A stretch of 64,000 nucleotides of DNA, taken from positions 1 to 64,000 of the forward strand of contig NZ_JAJAWH010000004.1 in assembly GCF_020531965.1 (NCBI RefSeq), written 5' to 3'. This document shows, piece by piece, positions 46,889 to 55,292 of this stretch; within the stretch, counting starts at the first letter, position 1, and each line of letters opens with the position of its first letter. Origin of the DNA: Pseudorhizobium xiangyangii. GTDB taxonomy: Bacteria; Pseudomonadota; Alphaproteobacteria; Rhizobiales; Rhizobiaceae. A program made the translations under genes and the position numbers. A model generated the notes under the pieces. The model worked only from the letters and a program-made list of their open reading frames with translations. It ran no database searches and was not told where the DNA came from.

Positions 46889-48143
46889 AAGCATCATCCC
46901 GCACACCACAAAGATTGAGCGGGACGCGGAACGGGCAACCGCGTTCCCGGACCTTCCCATTGACGGCCTCGCCAGCTTCGTGGACCCCATGAAGATTGAC
47001 GCCAGGTTTTTGCCGTGGCTCGCCTACCGCTTCGCCGTGGATATCTGGAATGACGAATGGACCGAAGAGAAGAAGCGGGACGTCGTTGCGCAACAATTCG
47101 AGTTGCACCGGCTCAAGGGAACCGAAGAGGGAATCCGGCGGACCCTAAGTCTAGTGGATGCCACGTTGTTGGAAACCGTCCGGTTCCCGCAACGCGCCTT
47201 CGCGATGCGTCCAGTGACGAAGGAACAGCGCGACGCCTGGCTCGCCAGGATGCCGGAGATACGAGTCTATCTCCACACCGAACGGGGCATGGCGGGCGCC
47301 GACGCCTTCGGTCGCCCGGATGGCATCGCCCCGCCTTCATCCTTCGCCGGTCACGCCTTCGCCAGGCTGGATAGAGCGGAAGCAATCTATGGCCGCCGCG
47401 CCGTGATCCGCTATCCAGATGGCCGCGAAGTCTCGGTTCGCCGCTCCACGGTGGAGACCGTCACCGAAACGAAGACGGCCGCCGTTTATGACCGGATCCA
47501 CATCCCTGGCGAAATAGGACCCGCGCTGTTCGTTGGCGGCTTCGCTCGCGGCCGCTTCGTGACACGCCGGAACACGGCGGCGCAAATCGTAACGTTCTCG
47601 CTTGATCGTACCTATGATGCGAAGAAATCGGAATTGCACCTAAGCACGGCGGCGCCGAGCTTGCAGCCGATCGATGTAAAGTATGAGCGGATTTCAGACA
47701 CAGCGCCCGCCGGTCCCTCGCTCTTCGTGGGCCAATTCCTGAAACGGAAGTTCGTCACGGATGACCGCGCGGAATGGCACCTGTTTGACAGGGTCCGTTT
47801 GCAGGACCCTGACGTCGACGCGCCGTGGGCGCGCGCGCACTCGTTCGCCAACCGGGTCCGTATCGGCATGAAGCCATTCCATGCGGAACTACTTGTGGAA
47901 TCGAAGAGCAGAAAGATACGCCGGGCCGCCTACGCAAACCGTAGCTACTTCGGCGGGGTTTTCTCAACAAAAGAGAATCTAACGAAACTCAAATGGGTCT
48001 ATGCTGCAATCCGTCGAAGCAAGGCCGTCCGCGACCGTATTCTTGTGGATACGCAAACGTTGAGGCGCCGGACTTTCGGGGGCGGCATCCCGTTCGATGG
48101 AAGCTTTAAATTCGGCGACCGGGTGCGAAACACTTTGAAGTAG
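46881..48143 (+). CDS. Tail protein I with long C-terminal extension
   Basis: 420 residues, about twice P2 gpI. Residues 1-140 carry the gpI pattern (Pro-Trp-Leu-Ala-Tyr-Arg, Arg-Leu-Lys-Gly-Thr). The extension contains a duplicated unit: Ala-Leu-Phe-Val-Gly-Gly-Phe-Ala-Arg near 215 and Ser-Leu-Phe-Val-Gly-Gln-Phe-Leu-Lys near 281, each followed by a Lys/Arg-Phe-Val-Thr. The extension may attach the next protein or the fibres. Confidence 0.85.
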   Translation: MFESIIPHTTKIERDAERATAFPDLPIDGLASFVDPMKIDARFLPWLAYRFAVDIWNDEWTEEKKRDVVAQQFELHRLKGTEEGIRRTLSLVDATLLETVRFPQRAFAMRPVTKEQRDAWLARMPEIRVYLHTERGMAGADAFGRPDGIAPPSSFAGHAFARLDRAEAIYGRRAVIRYPDGREVSVRRSTVETVTETKTAAVYDRIHIPGEIGPALFVGGFARGRFVTRRNTAAQIVTFSLDRTYDAKKSELHLSTAAPSLQPIDVKYERISDTAPAGPSLFVGQFLKRKFVTDDRAEWHLFDRVRLQDPDVDAPWARAHSFANRVRIGMKPFHAELLVESKSRKIRRAAYANRSYFGGVFSTKENLTKLKWVYAAIRRSKAVRDRILVDTQTLRRRTFGGGIPFDGSFKFGDRVRNTLK

Positions 48144-48155
48144 AGCGAGGGAATT

Positions 48156-50426
48156 ATGGGCGAGCGCCTTGTGGTCATCTCTGACGACCAGCAGATAACG
48201 AATCAAGACCTCAACAACATTGGCGCCTATGCCCGGACCTCACTTGACCACGTCGTAAAAGACGGGATCGAACCCGGAAAGAAGTTCACCGGCTTTTCAG
48301 TTGTCCAGTCTGGACCGGCGCAAGTAACCGTTGGTTCCGGCCGCCTCTATGTAGACGGTGCCGTATACTTCCGGGACGATGAAGGCGGTGTTGTCCTTGA
48401 CCTCATCAACGCGCTTCCGGCGGCCACTAACAAGATTGTCACCATAGTAGTGTGGGGCCAGGCGGTCGACACTGCCTTGGAACCGCGAACATTTCTTGTG
48501 GACGTTGACACAGAGCAAACGGAAGCCCGGTCGGTAGCCACCGAAAACAGGCGTTATGCAAACGTCAACACGGTGTCCGGCATCGAAGCGGCGGACCCTA
48601 CCCCGCCAGCAATCGACGCAAACGTTCTTGCCGTGGCCTACATCCGCCTTACACCTGGCGGCATCGAGTCAGTTACGATGGTGACGGAAAACCGCGTGGT
48701 CTCCACACGCGCCGTTGCCGACCGCACCGCTTCACTAGAACTCTGGCGGAATCGGACCGGCTCCCGCCTTGACGTACTCGACACCACCGTGACCGGCATT
48801 CAATCCGCGCTTCGCGGCATCGCTCCAAAGACGCTTGTTCTCGAAATGGCGCGCGATATCGGCCGTTTGAAGACGAGCGCGGAGTTGCCGGAAACCTACA
48901 CCTCCTACGATGCCGACCGCTTCCTTACGGACGATAAGTCGGACACCGTCCACGCTGACTTCCTGGCGAAGGTTGAGGAAGGGATCAGGTTCCCGCCAGC
49001 GGCGCAACGTGTCGCGCAGCTTGCGCTTGCGAACCCGATTGATCCCGCCGTGGATGTCCGGTCAAACTTCGTCCTTCCTGCTTTCACGGAAGCGCAGCGG
49101 GTCCGTATCGACGGCAATGACAGCGAGCTGTCGCTCTCCCAATTCCAATTTCAGACGTCTCAGCTTAAGAAGCTGTCGCGGAGCCGGACCCGTATCCGAT
49201 ACGGTTCGTCCATGACAGTCTGCACGAACGGCGCGTGGTGGAACACGGGCACCTATGACCCTTCTACCCGCATCTTCACCCGCAATGGCGAGACGTTCTA
49301 TGTTGATCTTACGATTGACAACTATTGGACGGCGCCGAACCACATCTTCGCGCGTGTCACTCAGTTTTGGACGGACACCTATGAAGAAGAGTATTGGGGT
49401 TACGTCGACGTCACCGAAGGCGTGAACGGTTCACTTATTGCGCAAACCTTCCTGAATTCCGAAGCCGGGTATATTAGCGGCCTTGACCTCGCGTTTACCC
49501 GTGTGGCGCATACCGGCGACGTCATGGTCGGTATCGTCCGCACCGAAAACGGAAAGCCGCTTCTCGACAAAGTCCTGGCAATGGTCACCATTCCGGCGAC
49601 CGACCTCAAAGTCTATCCGTTGAAGACGCGGGTTCCGCTTGTCCCCACCTATTTGGAAAAGGGCGAGCGTTACGCCTTCTTCATCGTGACCGCTGGCAAC
49701 CACTTCATTGCCACGGTGAACGGCAATAAGAACGCCCAAGGAACGCTGTTCTACTCCACGGACGGCGCCTTCGTCCAAGGTGACTTGACCCGCGACATCC
49801 CGTTCGCGCTCTACTATGCCGAGTTCAAGACGCCACGCCTTGAGGTTGCTTTACAGCCCCTTGTTCTCGAAAACGGTATTTCTGATATCGACTTGAACAT
49901 TGATACAACGGCGCCAAACGGCACGCTTATCACGCCTGAAATTCAGGTGAATGGAGTCTGGTCTCCGCTGGCGCAGTATCAGCAGAGTTTGCTTGTGGGC
50001 CTCCCGCCTCTGGTAAACTTCCGTGTTGTCCTTACCGGCACCACGGACGTGATGCCGGGCTTCGGCATCGGTGCGCTTTCCGAGGTGAAGACGGAACGGC
50101 CACGCTCGGACCTCCGCCACATCTCCACCGCGCGGACCCTCCCGGCGCCGTGCGACACCATCGAGGTAACGACCCGGCTAGAATATTGGGACGATGACCG
50201 CCACACGTGCGTCATCAAGCTCCGCACAGGTGCCGGGTTCACCACGATTGTAACGCCGGACGCGGTTGTTGACGAAATCACGCCGGTGCCTGGCACCATC
50301 CTTCGTCGCGCCACCTTCAACCTCGGCGTGGCGGTGTCCTCCTACAAAATGCAGATAGAGGGGACCACCGACAACGTGCTGGTGGTCTACCACGTGGCCG
50401 AGCGCTACGACCTCGCGTTCTCTTAA
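48156..50426 (+). CDS. Large baseplate/fibre-connector protein (DUF4815-like)
   Basis: 756 residues. Beta-rich throughout, with Val-Gly-Ser-Gly-Arg-Leu-Tyr-Val-Asp-Gly near 62 and Ile-Arg-Leu-Thr-Pro-Gly-Gly-Ile near 166. It resembles DUF4815-type tail proteins seen in some myoviruses, between gpI and the fibre gene where P2 has H. Could bind receptor or connect fibre to baseplate; family call is tentative. Confidence 0.6.
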   Translation: MGERLVVISDDQQITNQDLNNIGAYARTSLDHVVKDGIEPGKKFTGFSVVQSGPAQVTVGSGRLYVDGAVYFRDDEGGVVLDLINALPAATNKIVTIVVWGQAVDTALEPRTFLVDVDTEQTEARSVATENRRYANVNTVSGIEAADPTPPAIDANVLAVAYIRLTPGGIESVTMVTENRVVSTRAVADRTASLELWRNRTGSRLDVLDTTVTGIQSALRGIAPKTLVLEMARDIGRLKTSAELPETYTSYDADRFLTDDKSDTVHADFLAKVEEGIRFPPAAQRVAQLALANPIDPAVDVRSNFVLPAFTEAQRVRIDGNDSELSLSQFQFQTSQLKKLSRSRTRIRYGSSMTVCTNGAWWNTGTYDPSTRIFTRNGETFYVDLTIDNYWTAPNHIFARVTQFWTDTYEEEYWGYVDVTEGVNGSLIAQTFLNSEAGYISGLDLAFTRVAHTGDVMVGIVRTENGKPLLDKVLAMVTIPATDLKVYPLKTRVPLVPTYLEKGERYAFFIVTAGNHFIATVNGNKNAQGTLFYSTDGAFVQGDLTRDIPFALYYAEFKTPRLEVALQPLVLENGISDIDLNIDTTAPNGTLITPEIQVNGVWSPLAQYQQSLLVGLPPLVNFRVVLTGTTDVMPGFGIGALSEVKTERPRSDLRHISTARTLPAPCDTIEVTTRLEYWDDDRHTCVIKLRTGAGFTTIVTPDAVVDEITPVPGTILRRATFNLGVAVSSYKMQIEGTTDNVLVVYHVAERYDLAFS

Positions 50427-50437
50427 GGGTTCTGACA

Positions 50438-50611
50438 ATGGCGACGACCACCCCCGTATTCAATCCCGATGCGCTCTATGACGTGCAGTTGGCGCGGCCC
50501 ATTAAGGTGGGCCGAACCGTCATCCTACCGGTGAACCGCGTCCAACTAAAGGGCAAGGTAGTGGAAGCAAATATGGCGGACATTCTGGACGCCTCTGAAA
50601 TCAAGTCATAA
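50438..50611 (+). CDS. Small protein between tail genes (57 aa)
   Basis: Starts Met-Ala-Thr-Thr-Thr-Pro-Val-Phe-Asn-Pro, with Val-Gly-Arg-Thr-Val-Ile-Leu-Pro-Val near 24-32. It fills the gap between two tail genes exactly, in the same direction. Small proteins with this shape accompany DUF4815-type genes in other phages, from memory; function unknown. Confidence 0.55.
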   Translation: MATTTPVFNPDALYDVQLARPIKVGRTVILPVNRVQLKGKVVEANMADILDASEIKS

Positions 50612-50625
50612 ATCGGGGGCGACCG

Positions 50626-52245
50626 ATGGCACAAAAGACGCTCGCCGAGCGGTTCCACGTTACCCCGCAAACCGTCGCAAACCCGCCGTTCTGGAATGGG
50701 TTCGTGCAGGAGATCGATGTCCGAATCCGCGCGTTGGACGCGGTGAAGATTGCGTGGGAGGAAGTCTCTCAACAGGGCATCACCGTCGCGCTTGGCCGAA
50801 TCAATGAAGTCCTTGGACCGGCCGCAAACCGTATCCAGAACATCGCCGCCCTAGGCTTCCTCTCTGTCCGCTCCGCGACTTCGGCGACGCTCGATATCGG
50901 CAGTGTCACCTTCGCCATAGATCCCGGCGTTCAACGCGAGTTGTTCGTACCGTCCCCATTCGTGGCCGTGACGCGGGAGTCGAGCCCGTTCGACTACGCC
51001 ATCGGGATTGTGTCCTATTTCAACCGGGACACCGGTGTGATGGACATTCAGATTCAACATGTGGAAGGCGACGCCGGGCCTCATCAGGATTGGATCATTG
51101 CGGCCGTGGCTGGCCAGGCCATCGCGCAAACGTCAATCCTCAATGCCACCAAACAGGTGAAGGCAGAGACCGATTCCATCCGGACCGCCACCGATTCAAT
51201 ACGGGCCGACACGGGACAGATCCGGAACGCCGCTGGTCTCATCAGAGATGAAACCGCCCGCCTCCGCACCGCCGCTGAAACAGCGAAGGACACCACTGTT
51301 GCTGTTGCCTCCCGCTACCATGGAGCTAGAACGTCACAGCCGCCGGTGGCGGATATCGGCGACCAGTACCTTGACACGGCGGCGACGCCGAACGTGGTGA
51401 AGGTGTTGACGGATGCTGGCTGGACGCCAACGGTGACGGTATCCATCGGAGGCTCCCGCGAAGTCGATTTTCCGGTAGCGACAGGCGCCGAAGGAACGGG
51501 CCCCTTCACAGTTGGCGGGGGCTTCACGCGCGGCGACGTCTTCCTGAACGGATACAAGCTCCGGAGCGGCGATGGCGGCACCGTCATCCTGGCACCGGGT
51601 CCTACCGGGACATTCACCCTCACCGAACCATTGGTCGCTGGGGACGAAATGGCGTTCCGTGGCTATCTCGCCAATGACGTTGTTGATATCTACACGAAGA
51701 CCGAAGCAAAATCAGTGCTGTCGTCCGCGCTGCTAGACTACCACGACAGGTCGTACATCGATGCGTTGTCCGCCTCTTTAGGCGAAAGCATCTCCTCTAA
51801 GCTGGACAAGTCCGGCGGTACCATCACTGGCGCGCTGAAGATCAGTAGCGCGGCCAATTATCTCAGCTTCGCCGACACCGATGCCGGTCAGACGCGCCAT
51901 ATCCACCATAACGGCGGGCTGATCGGGTTCCTGGGGGCAGCCGGTGACTGGATCATGCGCTCGACCGATGACGGCGCCCTGTGGACGAAGCAGCTTGGCG
52001 ACCTTAACAGCCGCATTGAGGCCCGCGCTGCCGCGCACGCGAACGACCGCGTAGCGAGCCTGAGCTTTCGCAGGGTCTCACCAGGTTACATGGGCGCAAA
52101 CCAGGACGCTTACAGTCCTGCGGGGACCGTCCTCGGTGGCTTCAGCTCCACCACGGGCGGCTTCCCGAACGAAATGAACGGCTTCTACTACTTCTATCTG
52201 CAGATGTACGACCCTGTCCGCGGCTGGTGGACGATTGGGGGTTAA
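50626..52245 (+). CDS. Tail fibre protein
   Basis: 539 residues. A coiled-coil stretch with Ser-Ile-Arg-Thr/Ala-Asp-Thr repeats lies near 180-230. A Gly-rich 'GGGFTRGDVFLNG' type beta region near 300 follows, then Leu-Asp-Lys-Ser-Gly-Gly-Thr-Ile-Thr-Gly near 395 and an aromatic/Gly-rich tip ending Gly-Trp-Trp-Thr-Ile-Gly-Gly. Trimeric receptor-binding fibre; the tip should set host range. Followed by its probable chaperone. Confidence 0.8.
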   Translation: MAQKTLAERFHVTPQTVANPPFWNGFVQEIDVRIRALDAVKIAWEEVSQQGITVALGRINEVLGPAANRIQNIAALGFLSVRSATSATLDIGSVTFAIDPGVQRELFVPSPFVAVTRESSPFDYAIGIVSYFNRDTGVMDIQIQHVEGDAGPHQDWIIAAVAGQAIAQTSILNATKQVKAETDSIRTATDSIRADTGQIRNAAGLIRDETARLRTAAETAKDTTVAVASRYHGARTSQPPVADIGDQYLDTAATPNVVKVLTDAGWTPTVTVSIGGSREVDFPVATGAEGTGPFTVGGGFTRGDVFLNGYKLRSGDGGTVILAPGPTGTFTLTEPLVAGDEMAFRGYLANDVVDIYTKTEAKSVLSSALLDYHDRSYIDALSASLGESISSKLDKSGGTITGALKISSAANYLSFADTDAGQTRHIHHNGGLIGFLGAAGDWIMRSTDDGALWTKQLGDLNSRIEARAAAHANDRVASLSFRRVSPGYMGANQDAYSPAGTVLGGFSSTTGGFPNEMNGFYYFYLQMYDPVRGWWTIGG

Positions 52246-52255
52246 GGGGAAACAC

Positions 52256-52837
52256 ATGGAAATCGTAAACTTCGGACACTTCACAACCCATCAACGTGAC
52301 GGCTTCCTCTTTCATACGAATGAGGACGGTCAAGACTGGTACGAGCTTCGCAACAGCCTGACCACCTGGGCCGCCAACGGTGAGTTCATTGACTCCATCT
52401 ACGGCGCCTGGGTAACCGTCACCGAGAAAGGCGTTGTAGCCAACGTGGAATACGACCCGTCACGCATCGTCCCCGACAACAAGACTGTCCTCGGCGTCGA
52501 TGCAGATGTTGAGAATATCCGTCCTGGAATGCTCTATTCCGACGCCGCCCTGCGAGATCCGCCGGCGCCGACGATAGAGGAGGTCAGGGCCAGCATGCCC
52601 TCCCTTACCCCTCGCGAATTCCGCGATACGCTGATCGACAATGGGATCATGCCCTCGGCAGTAACGGCAGTGATCGAGCAGATTGGCCATCCAGTCGCAC
52701 AGGCAAAGGCGATGAACGCTTGGGAGTACAACACTCAATTCGTCCGCACCGACCCGTTGGTCGATCAACTGGCTACCGCCTTCGGTCTTACCCCGGAGGA
52801 TGTCGACCAGATGTGGGGACAAGCGTTGTCCTTGTAG
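52256..52837 (+). CDS. Probable tail fibre assembly chaperone
   Basis: 193 residues from ATG 52256 (AAGGGGAAAC upstream). Asp-Trp-Tyr-Glu-Leu-Arg near 25 and a later helical part (Phe-Gly-Leu-Thr-Pro-Glu-Asp-Val-Asp) suit small tail-fibre assembly proteins. Position right after the fibre gene is the main evidence. Confidence 0.6.
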   Translation: MEIVNFGHFTTHQRDGFLFHTNEDGQDWYELRNSLTTWAANGEFIDSIYGAWVTVTEKGVVANVEYDPSRIVPDNKTVLGVDADVENIRPGMLYSDAALRDPPAPTIEEVRASMPSLTPREFRDTLIDNGIMPSAVTAVIEQIGHPVAQAKAMNAWEYNTQFVRTDPLVDQLATAFGLTPEDVDQMWGQALSL

Positions 52838-52924
52838 CGGGTCCCGGACTTCCCGTTTCCTGCAATGCGGTTTTCCGAATGCTGGACTATAAGAGGCAAA
52901 ACGATCTCAATCGGAGTGTAAGCC

Positions 52925-54352
52925 ATGGCGGCGGCGCAATTTCTTCACGGTGTGGAAGTCATCGAAATAGACGATGGACCACGCCCGGTTCGCACCGTCC
53001 GTTCCTCCGTTATCGGTATCGTAGGCACCGCACCCGACGCTGATCCGCTGGCGTTCCCGCTGAATAAGCGTGTTCTCATCGCTGGGTCCCGTGGCGAGGC
53101 CGCAAAGCTGGACGTCTCCACGGGCCAGACGCGCGCCGGGACGTTGCCGAATGCGGTCGACCTCATTCTTGACCAGATCGGCGCCGTTGTGGTCGTGGTT
53201 CGCGTTGAAGAGGGCGTTGACGAAATGGCAACGCTAGCCAACATCCTCGGCGGTGTGGACGGCGAAACCGGCGAATACGAAGGCGTCCACGCCTTCCTCG
53301 GCGCGAAGTCGGAGTTAGGAGTCCAGCCTAGAGTCCTCATAGCTCCCGGCTTCACTTCGCATCGCCCGCAAGGCGTTATCGGCCGTGGTCCTATCAGCAA
53401 TCAAGGGAGCGGCGGCACGGACGGAAGCTTCCCGTTAGCTTTTACTGGGGGCACCGGCGAGGGCGCGGCCGGGACGTTTACCGTCACCGATGGAAAGCTA
53501 GTCAACGTCACCATCACTAGAGGCGGTCGCTACACTGTGGCTCCGTCCCCGGACTTCTCTGCGTCCGCTGGCCTTGTCGGCGCAGTGACAACCCTTGCTC
53601 TTGGCGCCGTTGCCAACCCGGTAGTGGCGGAACTTGTGGGTATCGCGGAACGTCTCAAGGCTGTTATCGTGGCTGACGGTCCGAACACCACGGACACCGC
53701 CGCCATCCAGTACGCCAACGACTTCGGCTCCCGCCGCGTCTATATGGTTGACCCCGGAGTTAAGGTCGCTAGGGGCGGAAACATCGTCATTGAACCGGCG
53801 TCCTCGGCTGTTGCCGGTCTCATTGCGAAGATCGACAACGACCGGGGCTTCTGGTGGTCTCCGTCAAACCAGAACATCAACGGCATCGTCGGAACCGCGC
53901 GGGCGGTGGATTTCGCTCTAGGTGACGCATCCAGCCGCGCCAATCTGTTGAACGAACAGAACGTGGCCACCATCATCAACGAAGACGGCTTCCGTCTATG
54001 GGGCAACCGGACGCTTTCGAGTGATCCGAAGTTCGCGTTTCTTTCCGTGGTGCGGACGGCGGACATCATCAACGACTCCATTCTCGCCGCCCATATGTGG
54101 GCCGTGGATCGAAACATCACGAAAACCTATATCGATGACGTTGAGGAGTCCGTGAACGCTTATATCCGCTCACTGGTGGCTATGGGTGCCCTTATCGGCG
54201 GCCATTGCCGCGCCGACCCGGACCTCAATTCCCCGGCGTCCATTGCCGAAGGAAAGGTGTGGTTCAACGTGGACTTCACGCCGCCTTACCCGGCGGAACA
54301 CATCATCTTCCGTTCGCGCATCGTCAACGACTACCTCGAGGACATCGTATAA
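52925..54352 (+). CDS. Contractile tail sheath protein, P2 FI family
   Basis: 475 residues. N-terminal His-Gly-Val-Glu-Val-Ile-Glu and Ser-Ser-Val-Ile-Gly-Ile-Val-Gly-Thr-Ala, a central Ig-like insertion (about 160-220), and a C-terminal Ala-His-Met-Trp-Ala-Val-Asp, then Trp-Phe-Asn-Val-Asp-Phe-Thr-Pro-Pro-Tyr-Pro-Ala-Glu. Conserved sheath signatures; proves a myovirus tail. Followed directly by the tube. Confidence 0.93.
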   Translation: MAAAQFLHGVEVIEIDDGPRPVRTVRSSVIGIVGTAPDADPLAFPLNKRVLIAGSRGEAAKLDVSTGQTRAGTLPNAVDLILDQIGAVVVVVRVEEGVDEMATLANILGGVDGETGEYEGVHAFLGAKSELGVQPRVLIAPGFTSHRPQGVIGRGPISNQGSGGTDGSFPLAFTGGTGEGAAGTFTVTDGKLVNVTITRGGRYTVAPSPDFSASAGLVGAVTTLALGAVANPVVAELVGIAERLKAVIVADGPNTTDTAAIQYANDFGSRRVYMVDPGVKVARGGNIVIEPASSAVAGLIAKIDNDRGFWWSPSNQNINGIVGTARAVDFALGDASSRANLLNEQNVATIINEDGFRLWGNRTLSSDPKFAFLSVVRTADIINDSILAAHMWAVDRNITKTYIDDVEESVNAYIRSLVAMGALIGGHCRADPDLNSPASIAEGKVWFNVDFTPPYPAEHIIFRSRIVNDYLEDIV

Positions 54353-54858
54353 TGGCCGCTCAACTTCCGCGCCAGCTTCGCGCGTTCAATCTCTACAACG
54401 ACGGCCGCAGCTTCGCGGGCCGGATCGATACCTTCACCCCTCCTCCGCTGGCCTTCCTTACGGAAGAGCATCGTGCCGGTGGCATGGACGCGCCCGTCGA
54501 ACTGGAAATGGGCATGGAAGCATTGATTGCGACCATGGTTATTTCTGACTACGACCCGTCCATCATCGCGCTACTCGGAAAGCAGGATGTGCCACTAGTT
54601 GCACGTGGCGGCGTCCAGGCTCAAGGGGGCCGCGCGGAACCGGTAGTCATCAACATGCGCGGCATGCTCAAGGGCGCCGAGTTGAGCGAATGGACGGCGG
54701 GCGGCGGCAAGTCCACGCAAAACCTCACCTATTCGCTCACCTATTTCCGCTTTCGTCAGAACGACGTTGAACTGGTGGAAATCGATATCATCAACATGGT
54801 TCGTAAGTTCGGGGGCGTGGATCAGGTCGCCGGGCTTCGTGCTGCAATCGGCCTCTAA
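54352..54858 (+). CDS. Tail tube protein, P2 FII family
   Basis: 168 residues; Leu-Arg-Ala-Phe-Asn-Leu-Tyr near the start, Met-Glu-Leu-type Glu-Met-Gly-Met near 47 and Tyr-Phe-Arg-Phe-Arg-Gln-Asn near 130. ATG 54352 overlaps the sheath stop (TAATG). Confidence 0.92.
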   Translation: MAAQLPRQLRAFNLYNDGRSFAGRIDTFTPPPLAFLTEEHRAGGMDAPVELEMGMEALIATMVISDYDPSIIALLGKQDVPLVARGGVQAQGGRAEPVVINMRGMLKGAELSEWTAGGGKSTQNLTYSLTYFRFRQNDVELVEIDIINMVRKFGGVDQVAGLRAAIGL

Positions 54859-54867
54859 GGAACCGAA

Positions 54868-55140
54868 ATGACCGCCGCGATTCAAAAGCTTGTACAGCAC
54901 ACCCTCATTCTTCCGGTAGCCTTCGAAGGTTCGGAGAAGTCCACTATCACGCTTCGCCGCCTGAAGGGGAAGGACATCAAAAAGCTTCGCGAATACAGCG
55001 ATGACGTCGACAAGACGTTCTTCCTTATCGGCGAACTCTCCGGATGGCCGCCCGAAGGCGTTGACGAACTGGACGGTGCCGACTTCGAAGCCATCTCAAA
55101 AATCATTGAGGGTTTTATGGGGCGGAAGGCCAAGCGTTAA
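54868..55140 (+). CDS. Tail assembly chaperone E (P2 gpE type)
   Basis: 90 residues; Ile-Thr-Leu-Arg-Arg-Leu-Lys-Gly-Lys-Asp and Gly-Trp-Pro-Pro-Glu are family features. Sits between tube and tape measure, where P2-like phages make E and the frameshifted E+E'. The slippery site G-GGT-TTT is at 55110-55116. Confidence 0.82.
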   Translation: MTAAIQKLVQHTLILPVAFEGSEKSTITLRRLKGKDIKKLREYSDDVDKTFFLIGELSGWPPEGVDELDGADFEAISKIIEGFMGRKAKR

Positions 55141-55292
55141 GCCTTGAGGTTGTTGAAAGCCTCATTGCTGACATTGCCGTGATATTCCCCGGCTTCCTTC
55201 CGCACAATCAAGCCTACGAATTAGACCTTTCGGAATTGAGGCGGTGGCGCGAAATGGCGGCCGCCAGGGCGCCGAAGAAGGGCGGTAAGTGA
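55110..55292 (+). CDS. E' extension, reached by -1 frameshift from E
   Basis: After G-GGT-TTT (55110-55116) the -1 frame stays open for 58 codons to TGA 55290, giving Glu-Val-Val-Glu-Ser-Leu-Ile-Ala, Pro-Gly-Phe-Leu-Pro-His-Asn-Gln and a final basic tail. Fusion E+E' would be 141 residues. The 183-base gap has no start codon of its own with a ribosome site, and the frame ends overlapping the tape measure ATG. Confidence 0.7.
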   Translation, partial: GFYGAEGQALSLEVVESLIADIAVIFPGFLPHNQAYELDLSELRRWREMAAARAPKKGGK

